Below, piece by piece: positions 34,906 to 46,750 of a DNA stretch of 64,000 bases; positions within the stretch are counted from its first letter, which is position 1, and each line of letters starts with the position of its first letter. The stretch is from contig OZ020311.1 of assembly GCA_963971305.1 (NCBI GenBank), positions 496,001-560,000 on the forward strand, in the 5' to 3' direction. The translations under genes and the position numbers were made by a program. The notes under the pieces were generated by a model. That model was not told where the DNA came from, searched no databases, and saw nothing but the letters and a program-made list of their open reading frames with translations. Origin of the DNA: Arcuatula senhousia (lineage: Eukaryota > Mollusca > Bivalvia > Mytilida > Mytilidae).

Positions 34906-37900
34906 CTCACTAGAATCTTTGGCATTAAGGCAAAATTTTAGAACTTTCAATTGACAAAATATGAAACTTCATATATGTATAGTTTGACTACCCCTCCACT
35001 TTTGTATCAATAATTGCAAATCAATTTAATAAAATGTGAATTTAAATATACGTTACTATGTATGAAAACTATTAGGCAGTGACAACATTCATCATAAAAT
35101 ATTGAACAACATAAACAACCCTCTTGTTATTTATTATTTTTATAATTTTCAAAAATAATAAAAATCGCCATTCCTTACCTCCCAATTATATAATGAACAA
35201 ATTGAATTCTAAAAATATACATAAGAACCCTGTTAAAATTTTCTTGACAATTTATCTTCCCAGTTCTCGATCTTGCTTTATCAACATGATTCCCCTAACC
35301 CATCAAAATTATATCTTATTTTATATTGATATTGTAAATTGATATCAGTGACAATTTAGCCAAGAGCCATTATTCCTCCGATTTCCCGCAGTCTCAGAAC
35401 CTGTATTTTTCTATGAATTATTCAAACTCCTATTATGTCCACGATGCTGCTATTCTTTTATTTTTATAACAATTGTGTCGGGAGGTTTAATTGACGGGAC
35501 AAGATGCTTAATGAAAATCTAATATTTGTCATATTTTATTAACAATTTCCTGCAGAAAGAAGAAACACATATTATTGTTCAATTTACTCTGGACTAAATG
35601 GTCTCGTACATTACATGGCGGTTAAGAACATTTTATGATTGTCCTTTTTTATCGTTGTGATAAAATAGATGTAGTATTTGTTAAGTGCTTTATCAGTAGA
35701 GCAGGTTGGTGGTAGGAACAAACACATTGGCTTTAAGTATTGTCAGTCTGTTAATCACATTTCGAGATAATTTCGATGATTCTATTTCAGTGGTTTGGCG
35801 AAAAGTGCACTGATGAGTTCTTGCTTAACGAGAAAGAAATTATCTAAGAGAGGGAATAAAACCTCAAAAAGTAAAGAGCAATAGTTTAAAACCACTATGG
35901 AAAGAAAATGGTGTATTAGATTCTAATAATAACTTTTAAAAGAGATGAATGAGTAAGACAAATTATCTAGGAAATTATTTGAAATTATGCAAAGGAAATA
36001 AATAAGCAGCATACAATACAAATCTGCTTTATGACTATATATTGCTATGGATATATAAATATACTTTGTTATATATTCAAATACATCACATTTACCCTCC
36101 TTTACACAAGAGAAAGAAAACAATACTAAGAAACAATAGTGAATTTAATGTGCATATACATGTTCATCTAAGGTTGCATTTGTCAAAGAAAACATACCGT
36201 TGTTTCACCATTTTGTTTCATGAGAAAAAATTAAATCCGTTGACAGAAAAAAACTTGCCATAATTATATTCATATATTATATATAAACATAAATATAAGT
36301 TTAATTTCATACTTTAAATACAAATATAACAAAATGTTTACAAGCATTATAGTCAGAAATATACGGTTGCACTTTCGTTATTATACAACAACTCTTGAAA
36401 TAAATATACATTTAATATGGTTATGCGGAAAATAGTTATATTTTTATTTGTATCTAAAGTCATTGCTTTATATTCAAAATTTAGGGATATGTTGATGAAT
36501 GTATTTATAGTGTATCAGGATTGTTTTGTTTTGTCTTTGTTATCAACTGAATTCAAATATACTGAATTACCAGCAAACTTCAGAGAGAAAGGGGTATAAT
36601 TCCCTGTAAATGCTATCAATGTATTTAGTGCAAAATAAAATTACAATAAAAGTTCCAGACAATTTAACAATTTCGCTGCGTCTAGAGTAGAAACTGTAAA
36701 ATGACAAATCAAAGGGAATTTCAATAAAAGGAAAAACAAAAATTCAGTTCTAGATATTTGTGATTAAGGTAACATCAAAATTTGGAATATAAATGAATAA
36801 ATAAATAACACGAAACAACTGTTGTGTCTAACATTTCTATAATTTGTTGCCTTTTTTGACCACTTTAGCATTTTTTGTATCCTTTTACAAACGTACGGTA
36901 TGATATTCATTTCTAATTTACTTTAATGAAACAAAGGCTCAATGTTGCTATGAATTTACGCATTTAAGATATCTTCTAACAATATTCATGTTAATGGAAG
37001 AGCAAGCTTCCGCGTTTGTCTTTAAAAGTAAAAACATGATGCCAAAAGAGAGTTTCAAATGACTAAACAATTAAAACATTACTTGCCGAGTTAGTTTGTT
37101 CAAAAATAGTAAAATAACATGTTATCCTATAGCCAATCTACTTTAAGGTTAGTGTTTCAAAAAGAACAAAACAGTACAAAATATGAGGAAGATGCGTTTT
37201 ATATGTTAGAAAAAACGCATGTGCAGAACATGCATACGTTAATGTTTTTAATGCGCAAATAAGGCAATTGAATGCCGTGCTTATCTTTTTAATGATAGAA
37301 TAAAAAGAATTATATGTTGCATTTAATTTTGTGTATATATAAACTTTGTATATAGTTTTAACAGAGGCCAGAGCTTTGTTTTATCATAATGTAATCTATT
37401 ATTTAAAATCATAATTGTAAGTAACAGGAATGGGAATAGTTGTTTCTTTTTTTCATTTTGATAGTTCATGTTTCCATTTGCATTAAATTGTATAAAGTGC
37501 TGAAATGTTACATTTCATATCTGAAACAAAAATATTACGTTTGTACTTTCCATTTTCTGTTTTAAAACAAGTTGAATTAAGTAACCCGTATTCTAAAATA
37601 TGATATAAATTTTGAAAGTTTCTTAACTTCTTAAAGGAATCTTTTTTACAAAATTTGTCTACCCATTAATATTCAAATTTGATGTACAATAGATAAAAAG
37701 AATAAATAAAATGAAAAAAGAGAAAGAAATAAGAACATAAATAATTAAATAAGCAGCATTTTAAATAAAAATTACAACAAAAACATATATTATAAAAAGA
37801 GTACATGATTTAAACAATCATATAAAATATACTTGATGTTATTCGCCTTAATTCCAATTTGGGTCCTTACTTCAAAAACTATTTAAATGTATACATTTTG

Positions 37901-38038
37901 TTTTTGTTTTTAAAAGCAATCAGAAAGTATCAAATTAAAAAGAGCAACAAAAACATTTTTTTTTCCAAATTCCTGCCCCTTTCAATTTTTATTTAGTAAT
38001 AAGTAAACGTAAATGTTATTAAAATCAATTGTACTCAC
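34906..38038. other. AT-rich upstream region, no gene seen
   Basis: Low-complexity AT-rich sequence with many short frames. Neither repeats shared with the rest of the window nor conserved-looking exons were found. Confidence 0.5.
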
Positions 38039-38140
38039 ATGGAATTCTGTTTAGGAAATTATTGTTTCCAATTAGTATAATCCAAGGAAATCTTTGGAAT
38101 TATTCAGTACTTCAGATTATCAATAAATGATTCAAAGTTT
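38039..38140 (-). other. candidate non-coding first exon of the ETV gene
   Basis: Bounded at its 3' side by CCAT|GTGAGT, a strong splice donor (38038-38033), and preceded by promoter motifs at 38167-38214. In the phase needed to join the first coding exon it contains a stop and no Met, so it would be 5' untranslated. Only signals support it. Confidence 0.25.
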
Positions 38141-38166
38141 GTAAAGCATGGGTCTATCATCTCCAT

Positions 38167-38214
38167 CTTTATACTATCTCTTTTCTCATTGGTTGGTTCA
38201 ATTTGCCACACGTG
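38167..38214 (-). promoter_or_regulatory. candidate promoter (E-box, CCAAT, TATA)
   Basis: Reading on the minus strand: CACGTG at 38214-38209, CCAAT at 38192-38188 and TATAAAG at 38173-38167, all upstream of a good splice donor. CCAAT-to-TATA spacing is shorter than usual. Orientation and position suit the ETV gene. Confidence 0.3.
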
Positions 38215-38399
38215 GGGGGCAGTTCCAAACGACAATAACTGGTTGAGTATCTGGTATTGAAGAAAATACTCTTAAATCACTAATTAAACAACGTGGTCTA
38301 CCAAACAGATAATATCTGCATGCTTGATTTAAAACAAGGTAGCAATTTCTTTAGTTTTTATCTTTATTTCAATACGTTCTAATACTGTTTTGATATTTA

Positions 38400-38560
38400 G
38401 CTGTTTATTTTGTTTCATCATTCCAGTAGAGTCAAAAGAAAGTGATAAACACTAATAGATAAAAATGGAATTAAATCTAAATTTTACAGCGACAATTTTG
38501 TGTCAAGATGATCTTATTCTTGAAAAATTGTATACATTATTATATTATATGTCTATTTAT
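38400..38560. repeat. diverged duplicate of 44770-44915
   Basis: Shares ordered blocks 'tttcatcatt', 'agagt(c)aaaagaaagtgat', 'cgacaa(t/c)tttgtgtca' and 'tgatc' with 44.77 kb in the same orientation. Old segmental or repeat-borne duplication. Confidence 0.5.
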
Positions 38561-38984
38561 TCATAGCAAATTCTATATGAAAACATCATTTTGAGAAAAA
38601 AATCATAATTAACCTTCGTTTATATTATTCTTTCCTACAAAACGTATTTTTAATAGCATTGTGGTCTTCAATTTTCTGGTGTATATTTCTAATAATTCTC
38701 CAATTCTTTAAACGGTCAAAAGTTCCTTCTTTCTCACATACTGTAAGGATATAAACTTTCAGATTTACTAAGCAATTTATGAGATACAACAAAAACAATA
38801 TTGCAAACCATATAAATTAAACAAAAGTTTCAGACAACAGATTTTGCCTTGCTCAACGCACTTTTCATCTTTAAGGACCCATAAGAGGTGAGAAAAAAAT
38901 GAAGTTCTGTTTATATCATTAGAAGTCATCAATGCTACTGGGTAAAATTTACAAAGTATTAAAATATCATTTTATCAATTAAAC

Positions 38985-39145
38985 AAAAATATACAGAGAG
39001 TAAAATACACAAACCAAAACAGGTATAAAACAGTTAATTTGGTTATGATGTAGATGCATATTTCAAATTGTATCCTCTCATAAGTAGCATAGCATTTGAA
39101 TGAAAACATTGGAAGTTCAAAAACCAAACATTTTGCAATTGTATT
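38985..39145 (-). repeat. family C repeat fragment, decayed ribozyme core
   Basis: Reverse-orientation family C blocks ('aacattggaagttcaaaaac', 'cagttaatttggttatg'). The core reads CTTATGA instead of CTGATGA, so it is inactivated. Confidence 0.6.
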
Positions 39146-39615
39146 ACATATACAGTGCATTTTTCGTCATAATTTAGTGACAGAATCTATAAAGATAAAA
39201 GTGTCCAACAGTCTGTTGACAGATCAATATCCCATACAATAAAAAGACAGGACAATTTACATCAATCTTCACAGTATTAGCATATCTATGGCTTCTGTAC
39301 AAATCTTGTTCTTGTCTTAAGACAACAAAAACAAATAGCAGCAGCAATCGAACTTGTTTTCCATCGATGGGAAAAAGCGACAATGTTTTATACGGTGATG
39401 AAAAAAAAAGAAATCTTATAAGAGATATGGTTTCGAAAAAAACCCACAGACATTAACTTGAAAAATGAATGTATCTGACAAAGTGTTCATATATATAAAT
39501 AAAATGGATTGGCTAAAATATCACCTCACAAATGTGTTAGTTAAATATAAAACTCATGCTTATAATATAAACAATAAATAATACCCACACAGTAACAAAT
39601 AAAAGAAATTATAAA

Positions 39616-39721
39616 ACTACCGAAATGTGATTTTCAATCTTGGACACAGCAAGGCGAAGACATCCCAGAGAATTCGAAGATTGCAATGGTCCTGACTTGG
39701 TATAGGCATTTCAAAGGAAGT
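39616..39721 (-). mobile_element. solo 3' end of reverse-transcriptase family A, diverged
   Basis: Matches the family A 3' tail ('gattgcaatggtcctgac', 'ttggtataggcatttcaaa'); 5' truncated. Confidence 0.65.
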
Positions 39722-40029
39722 ATAATATATATTTTTTTTGTTTTAACTTTAAATTCAACACAAAAAGCAATTTTTCCGCTAGTATTTAATGATCAAAGAA
39801 CACTATGGAAATAATATTTGCTTATTAATTACAATGACATGTACCATATTTAAGGTATTTACAATGCGACTTTATTTCATTTATATTTTCATATATAGAA
39901 TAAGCAGCGAAATACCAATGTGTCACTGATGTTGCACCAATTTCATTTTAAAACTAAATTCATGGTAACGATGTTGTGTAAATGATTAAAAAAATTACAA
40001 AGATAAAATAAAGTCATTTTCGTTGTTTG

Positions 40030-40420
40030 ATTATCCCTTAAAAAGACAAAACAACATAAGAGACGCCATTACCGCGATGAGCAGAAGGTAACAATGAATT
40101 GGCCGTCTGCTTCTGTCATGAACGTTTAGTTTTATCTTTAACTTCAGTGATGTTGTTATGTTTGTGTATACAAGTGAATTAAAACTTGACAAAAACTTCG
40201 ACCAGCGCTTTTGATGTGTAAGATTTGTTATGATGGCGGGTGCCCCGAGTTTTTACATTAATACGCCCTGAAGTCGCGTTGCCACTCGACAAGAAGCATC
40301 AACAATAAAGTTGTACATTATGTATTGCCCAATTAAGTACTTTCAAAATCGTTTTGCTGTCGGGGTTTCGCTTACATTTAGATTGCAGCGAATCAGTGCT
40401 AAGATGGAGTTTCGAATTAA
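40030..40420. promoter_or_regulatory. candidate conserved upstream element
   Basis: G/C-balanced, non-repetitive island with no frame, about 2 kb upstream of the candidate promoter, flanked by AT-rich DNA. Compositional evidence only. Confidence 0.2.
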
Positions 40421-42270
40421 GAATGATATATTTATCGTCGTACTTATAAAATAAAAAAGATACAAAAACAAGTTCAGTTTTATTGTCAATGAAGCTTTGT
40501 GATGAAAGTTTTAAAACAATAATATTATGTGACTAAATATACGGAAGTTCTTTCCATTACATGATATGATATCAAACCGGGTGGAAGTTTTTCCTAAGAA
40601 ACATGTTCCCTTTTAACAATGTCATGCATTAAGTGATTTCTCCAACCTCCGAAAGTTTTATTTTCAATTATCATACTCGCAAATGCTTTTTTCTTGAAGG
40701 TGTCGAAATTATTTTATCCACACCTTTCTGAAGAATGATCCTATAAATAATCATGCATATGTTAAATCGAATTAGTTTGTAAGGACAGCCAAAAATAGTT
40801 TCCAGGCATAAAATTTAATTGAACGATAAGTAGTATGATTATACAAATTTGAAATAGCAGTTTATCCTCATTTATGTATAGTTTCTGTAAAGTACGCCTT
40901 ATGCGTTTTATGACTACAAATAGAACAACAACATGATAATAGTCCTAACTCAGAAACTACAGGATGGTAAGAGAAAGTACGCCTTATACGTCTTAAAAAT
41001 TCAAATAACACTACTACAAACTAAAAATATTCAATCAAAAAGAAATAGATAGTAAAATAAAATGAAGAAAAAATGTACAATGTACCTAAAGATTATACCA
41101 AAATTCTCAAACTTTTCTGATTAAATTCAAATGTCCAAGAAGAAATGTAAAGGAAAAGACATACCAAAAAGGAGAACAACAACAAAATTATTGCATAGAG
41201 CTTTCAATCTAGAAACTGCAAATACAGACAAAACCAGGTGGAACCATTCTCGCCGAAGAAACTAACGCTTGAAGACTTTTCCTTTAAAAGCACTGGCTGA
41301 TCCAGTGAGGGGAGCGGGGTGCATGTTCCCGGGGTTGATGGCCCCTCTACTTTGGATTTTTTGTGTGAAGATTTAGTGCGTTTTTCTTGAACCTCCTCTC
41401 TTTCTTACTCAATAGACTACGACTGGACACCCCTATCTGGATCTCTCGACAGGTCATTTTTTTAGAGTAAGCAAAATGCCAGAAAGAAAAAAAAATAAAG
41501 ACGATTTCTTTATAAATCAGTAACTGGTTTGTTTTTCTCTCTATGTGACTAAGCATTGCAAAAAAAAAGAAGGGGAAAACGTTATGGGTGGAGACAGACC
41601 ACTCATGATAGAAGCTCCTACATCTCAGTGACGCAGGTCGCACATCATAGTACCCTTTGCCCACGTCAAGCACTTTTACATTAGGAATTATATTTTTCTA
41701 TTATAATTGTGCTGTGGTTATTTCAATAACACCTCTGTTTTCATAAAAAGACAAAATAGTTAAATTGTGTAATTAAAATTTCATAGAACAACATAATAAT
41801 TTACATTTTCCAATAACTTACATTAATTAAAGTTTTTTGTTATTATAATTCTCGCGGATTTCAAGATAATTATCATTTCCGCAAATTTATGACACAATTT
41901 GCTGATCATAAACACCATTGTAAAATGAAATGCTTTGCTTTACGACCAAATCAGTAGAATATAAAATAAGTTTCAAAATAATTACCACACATAATGATGC
42001 TTCATTAAAACCAAAATATATAAATATTGTTGGTGTCCAGACGAAATATCTTATAGTAGATATTTTAAATTTTTTATTAAATCATAATACTGCTAACAAA
42101 GCACAGTATAGTCAGAGACCAACCATGTTTACTATAAACCCGTGTTCTTCGTTATATTTAACGGTTGTCTTGTGTCGTAACATTTAGGAACTGCTTGCTG
42201 CTTTTAATTCCTGTACACTTGTACCGACATCACATGTTGTTTAAACTCTGTTATGACAACTCACATTTAA
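40421..42270. other. AT-rich region, no gene seen
   Basis: Includes a short direct repeat ('aagtacgcctta(t)' at about 40893 and 40977). Nothing else recognised. Confidence 0.5.
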
Positions 42271-42274
42271 TATA

Positions 42275-42420
42275 GGATAAATGTGGAATAAGTGTAAGCA
42301 ACACAACTCACAAAACATGTGACAATTTAGAAAGACCACAATGGACAACCATCAGCAGCCTTCAACGAGGGTATTAGGCGCTGCTTGTGGTTCTGCAATA
42401 GGCCCATGGTCTAAATAAAA
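42275..42420 (-). repeat. family E repeat
   Basis: Reverse-orientation copy, well preserved: 'tgtggaataagtgtaagc', 'cacaatggacaaccatcagc', then 'gcccatggtctaaataaaat'. Confidence 0.8.
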
Positions 42421-42817
42421 TGCATATAAATCAAATCCATTACTGAAACAGTCACAGATAGTTTGATAGTATTTCTTAATTTATCTCTTACGTAGCGGCT
42501 ATTCAATTTAAACTTGGGGGTTAGTAATACATGTATGTCTGCCTAGTTTTGTCTTTTCTCACGGGCTATTTAGTTTGATCCTCATAAGTCTGATAAATTT
42601 TTATAACCTTTATTTATTGAAAAATTTCCTGAAAAAAATATGGTTCGATTTTCTTCTAATATGAGAATCACATTTATCACATTAAAGTACATTTTATCAA
42701 AATGTATCATATATCTTCGATTGTAATCCACAACTTAAGTGCCTTTGACTAACTACACTATTTAAATATATAGTACTTCTATGTTAAATGTTTATTTCAA
42801 TATAATGATTATAACAA

Positions 42818-42940
42818 AATTACCGAACCTGGAAGATCAATATCAATGTCAAAGTGAAAAAGACAAAACATGGAAGACACACATGTGGGTTAAACCAGGT
42901 TTTTAAACCTTCCTATTCAATTGCGAACTTGGGGTCGTGA
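42818..42940 (-). mobile_element. solo 3' end of family A, old copy
   Basis: 'aaaattaccgaacctgg', 'gggttaaaccaggttttt' and 'caattgcgaac' follow the order of the family A tail but are diverged with an internal loss. Confidence 0.55.
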
Positions 42941-42977
42941 AATTAGAATGTTACTAGTAATTATTTTCACAGCTTTT

Positions 42978-43170
42978 GCAGTGCAAACCAACGCCTACAA
43001 CTTTTGCAGTTCATAGTCTAAAAAAATACCAAGATGTTAAGCCAAAAACAAAGTCTTGGTTAACTCTGTTATAAGAAATTAAAGAGGATTTATTCTGTCA
43101 ACAAACAGGGGACATACACTACATGTTATCTTATGAAATGCTCATATTTGACTTGTTTACATGACCTTTT
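42978..43170. repeat. threefold dispersed duplicate (copy 1)
   Basis: Block 'gaggatttattctgtca' ... 'actacatgttatctt' with flanking 'acaaagtct' recurs at 44160-44345 and 45655-45850 in the same orientation. Part of a small set of diverged duplications in 42.7-45.9 kb. Confidence 0.7.
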
Positions 43171-43324
43171 CCAAATCTAAAACGAAAATGTTGTTTTGTT
43201 TGGACTTTTGTTTCTATGATTTTTTGTATTATTCATTTCAGAATGATGTTTTTTTTTCATTTTTTTTTATACATTGTAACACACACTTTGTCTTGATTTG
43301 ATTATATCTTGCAAATAGACGATA

Positions 43325-43425
43325 AAAAGATGCGGAATAAGTGTACGCGACACAACCAACATTAAAGAAACGGCAATTTAAAAAATCACAATGGAAAACA
43401 GCTAGCAGTCTTCAAGAATAATAGA
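43325..43425 (-). repeat. family E repeat, partial
   Basis: 'ggaataagtgtacgcgacac' and 'cacaatggaaaacagc' in reverse orientation. Confidence 0.7.
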
Positions 43426-43671
43426 TAAAGTAAGCAGTGGATCATATTTAACTTTAATGCTAGAAATATTTACGGAATTTCAATTGGTGAAATTTATTTG
43501 ATATGAACTCAAAACCACAATGGAGTTGATATGGTATAAAAAATAAGACTGCTTAGAAAGTATTTTCATGCTGTTTTAAAATACCGCCAAAAGTAGTAAA
43601 AAGTTTTTGATTTTTTTCTTAGGATCAAAGCTCTTTATGTAAACTACTATGTGGTAAATAAATGTAATTAT

Positions 43672-44010
43672 AAAATTACCGAATTTGGAGGAACAATCTC
43701 AATGTCAAAGAGAAAAGACAAAACATGGAAGTTATAGGTCGAAATGGTCTTGACTTGGTATAGGCATTTCAAATGAAAAACTGGGTTGAATCCGGTTTTA
43801 TTGCGTGCAAAACTACCTCTTCCATTGCGATCCTAGGTTCTGGGAGTACAACATGATAGCGCAACACGGTTGTGAAGACATAATAAAGATAAGAAAATGA
43901 TCTTGTCAGTACATCAATCAACAAAATAAACACTTACCAATACAATCAACATAATTTTGATTTTTTCTATCCGTGGCTGATAACGAAGGAATAATTTTTT
44001 AGGGTGGCTT
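43672..44010 (-). mobile_element. family A element 3' part, diverged
   Basis: Covers the whole family A 3' untranslated tail and reaches the end of the reverse-transcriptase frame: 'gtggctgataacgaag' and 'aattttttag' match the C-terminal coding end at 60.54-60.58 kb. 5' truncated. Confidence 0.65.
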
Positions 44011-44159
44011 ATTGTTAGCGAGTCTGGTCAGTTTTTCGTTAGCTTTTGAACAGTAAAATTGAGCTGTAAATCGTGCCATAATTTTGCTTTGTCTTATGGT
44101 GTCTGAAAACGCGAGCATTTGCAGAATTAATTACAACCAAATATAACCTCAATCTTTTG

Positions 44160-44345
44160 CAGTGCATAGTCTAAATTGAAAATACCAAGATGTGCTTAAA
44201 CAGCACAGTTAAGTCAGAAAACAAAGTCTGTAGTTACTCTTTGATCAGGAATTAAAGAGGATTTATTCTGTCACCAAACAGTAAACACATACTACATGTT
44301 ATCTTGTAAAATGCTCATATTTGGCTTTTGTTTCCATGACCTTTT
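44160..44345. repeat. threefold dispersed duplicate (copy 2)
   Basis: Same blocks as 42978-43170. Confidence 0.7.
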
Positions 44346-45384
44346 TGGTATTAATTTTAGCAACATCAAGTTTTGCTTGAGTATCTAGATTTGGCTATCT
44401 TATAAACAAGGTAACAACAGAATTGTAGCGCTAGCTAATGCAAAACATAGCTATAGCGATTAAAGCACAATTAGACTTAGTAGAAACATAGTTTGTTATC
44501 ATTTCAATGAACAAAATATGGATGTGGATTCTAAGCATGTAATTTGCAATGCATTTTAATAATGTCTACAAAACCTTTTGTATAAAAAATTAAATGAAAT
44601 TTTGATACAAATGTAGTTATATTGATAATTGCCCTTTAACTATGGTTTAAGCATCATAAGTTATTGCTGCAATTTGTTTGCTGTCGTTCCAACATCAACC
44701 AAAATCATAAAGGTATAAAATATTGACCTGAAAGAATGTTATTTCACGATCTTGTCTTAATTTTGTTTCATCATTTCAAGAGAGTAAAAAGAAAGTGATT
44801 AACACCAAATAATAAGATTAAAGGCTATCTACATTTTCAAACGACAACTTTGTGTCATTCACATGATCATATTATTAAAAATTACGATATATTTCTATTT
44901 TATATGACTATGTTAACCAAACACCAATCCTATATCAAATAAAGCATGCATCCACTAAAGAATAGGGATATGTTTTTTTATATATTTAAAAATCTCCATT
45001 ACGAATAAACTTTCTTCGGCTTCGCTAGAATTAGTCTTTTTAGCACATTTTTTCTAATAACGTTGCCATTTCTGCGTGTATCTTTTCCCTGTTGTATGTT
45101 TCCTTATTGACATTCAAAATTTCCAATACCTTGCTTATAATTAAAAATGGTTTGTTTATTCGTTTGTGGTAAACGTATCGAAACACAATGCAGTTGATAT
45201 GTATATGAAAGTTATTCGTGATGTTTTAAAATATCTTTAAAAGTGCTTTAATTGTTTGGTGTTTGTTTAGACTCAAACGATTTGAATAAATTACTAGCAT
45301 GGGTACATATTATTAGCTAGCCTAGCCAGTCCTTCTTTATATCATTAACAGAAAGATTAAGCAGCAAATCAAGTCCTTCGGAAG
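44346..45384. other. AT-rich region, no gene seen
   Basis: Contains the duplicate of 38400-38560 (44770-44915). Otherwise nothing recognised. Confidence 0.5.
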
Positions 45385-45575
45385 GGACGAAAAAAGGTTG
45401 TCCCGTGTATGTGGAGAGCAATACCCAATGCACGTTAAAGACCCCTTTGTAGAGTTCGAAAAAAGTAGGCTCAATGGGGGCCGCTGCAAAGGCCACACTC
45501 GCAAACTGCTAGCTGGAGAGGGATTTACATAAGCATTAAGCTTGTTTCCCAATCCAGGATAAATAAATATGTTAA
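45385..45575 (+). repeat. SINE-sized dispersed repeat (family G), copy 2
   Basis: Same block order as 23186-23358 with an extra 'gagttcgaaaaaagtaggc' segment in the middle. Ends in 'aataaatatg'. Confidence 0.7.
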
Positions 45576-45654
45576 AACTAAACTAAATCAAGTCACAATT
45601 CTGTCTTACCGTGTCTGAGAATGCGATCAATTGTAGAACTATGTACAACCAAAT

Positions 45655-45850
45655 ATAACCTCCATCTTTTGCATGCGTTATGTCTAAATAGATGGTCTTA
45701 AACAGCATAGTCAAGTCAGAAAACAAAGTCTGTAGTATCTCTTTGATATGGAATTAGAGAGGATTTATTCTGTCAGCAAATAGTAAACATATACTACATG
45801 TTATCTTGTAAAATGCTTATATTGAACTTCTGTTTCCTTGGTCTTTGTAC
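45655..45850. repeat. threefold dispersed duplicate (copy 3)
   Basis: Same blocks as 42978-43170. Confidence 0.65.
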
Positions 45851-46137
45851 TTGTGAATTTTAGCACAATAAAACCCGATTACAATTACACAGCTTCATTT
45901 ATCTATTTTGGTCGGTGACAATACATGTATGTACAAAAATGCATTTCATACAAAAATCTCGATATAAGGAAAATAAAGAAACCATTTCTTTAAAACTCAC
46001 TTTTGATTGCTATTCAGTTGTTTTTTTTAAGTTTGTGTTCCTTCGTGCTATTCTCGTTCCTGTTTAGTGATATTGTCTTTGCGCTTCTACCATTTACTTC
46101 TTTAAAAATAATTTATCGTATAACGGTAAAAACAATC

Positions 46138-46750
46138 ACTGACCCAGGTGGTCATCTCAGTACAAAAATTTACGATAAACGAGACGATTTTAATTTTCAA
46201 CTTATTAATTTTCCTAATCTACAGAGCAATTTACTTACTTCTCCTGCATACGGTGTTTATATTTCACAACTTATTCGATATGCCAGAGCTTGCACACATT
46301 TCACAGATTTTTTGATCAGACACCGATTTCTTCGTGACCGACTTTTGGAGCAGGGCTATAAGAAAATACGTCTCATACGATCACTTAAAAAAATTCTTTC
46401 TTCGTTATCAGCCACTAGTAGAAAAGTTCAAAATTGAGTTAAAAGATATGGTAGTTAATTGTTTTAATTAGTGTTTGACTGGTATTTTGTACTGAGATGA
46501 TCACCTCAATATCCCTATTGTGCCTCACAACTATGTTGTGTTCTATGGTCATTACCGGATCATAAGATCGCAATGGAAGAGGGAGGTTTGGCGCCATAAA
46601 ACCTGGTTTAACCCACCATTTCGTTTGAAATGCCTGTACCAAGTCAGGACCATTGCGATCCACCAATTCTCCGGTATGACTGATTCGTTTTTGTCATTTT
46701 CTCTGGACTATGAGATTGATCATTCAAGTTCGGTAGTTTTGTTATTACCT
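46138..46750 (+). pseudogene. reverse transcriptase family A, 5'-truncated C-terminal fragment with tail
   Basis: Begins abruptly at the codons for DPGGHLSTKIYDKRDDFNF and continues through SPAYGVYISQLIRYARAC to the C-terminus, then the full family A 3' tail ending GTTATTACCT at 46750. All reverse-transcriptase catalytic motifs are missing. Relative to the 60.5-kb copy there is an extra base before the AAAAAAATTC run (about 46385), which shifts the last ~15 codons. The sequence just upstream (45998-46095) weakly resembles the family B tail, so this may be a nested insertion. Confidence 0.85.

Noticed and set aside
35810..35850. CTGATGAG ... GAGAAAGAAA considered as another hammerhead
   Set aside because: Intervening sequence cannot form a stem II closing directly onto GAAA, and no stem I complement was found.
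38100..38170. Minus-strand ATG frame MEMIDPCFTNF... considered as the missing ETV start
   Set aside because: Reaches a stop after about 20 codons with no donor in the required phase 0, and it does not resemble the PEA3 N-terminus.
41347..41673. 108-codon minus-strand frame
   Set aside because: Low complexity, no family motif, no splice or promoter support.
46003..46437. 144-codon plus-strand frame as a single gene
   Set aside because: Fusion of upstream non-coding sequence with a truncated reverse-transcriptase C-terminus.
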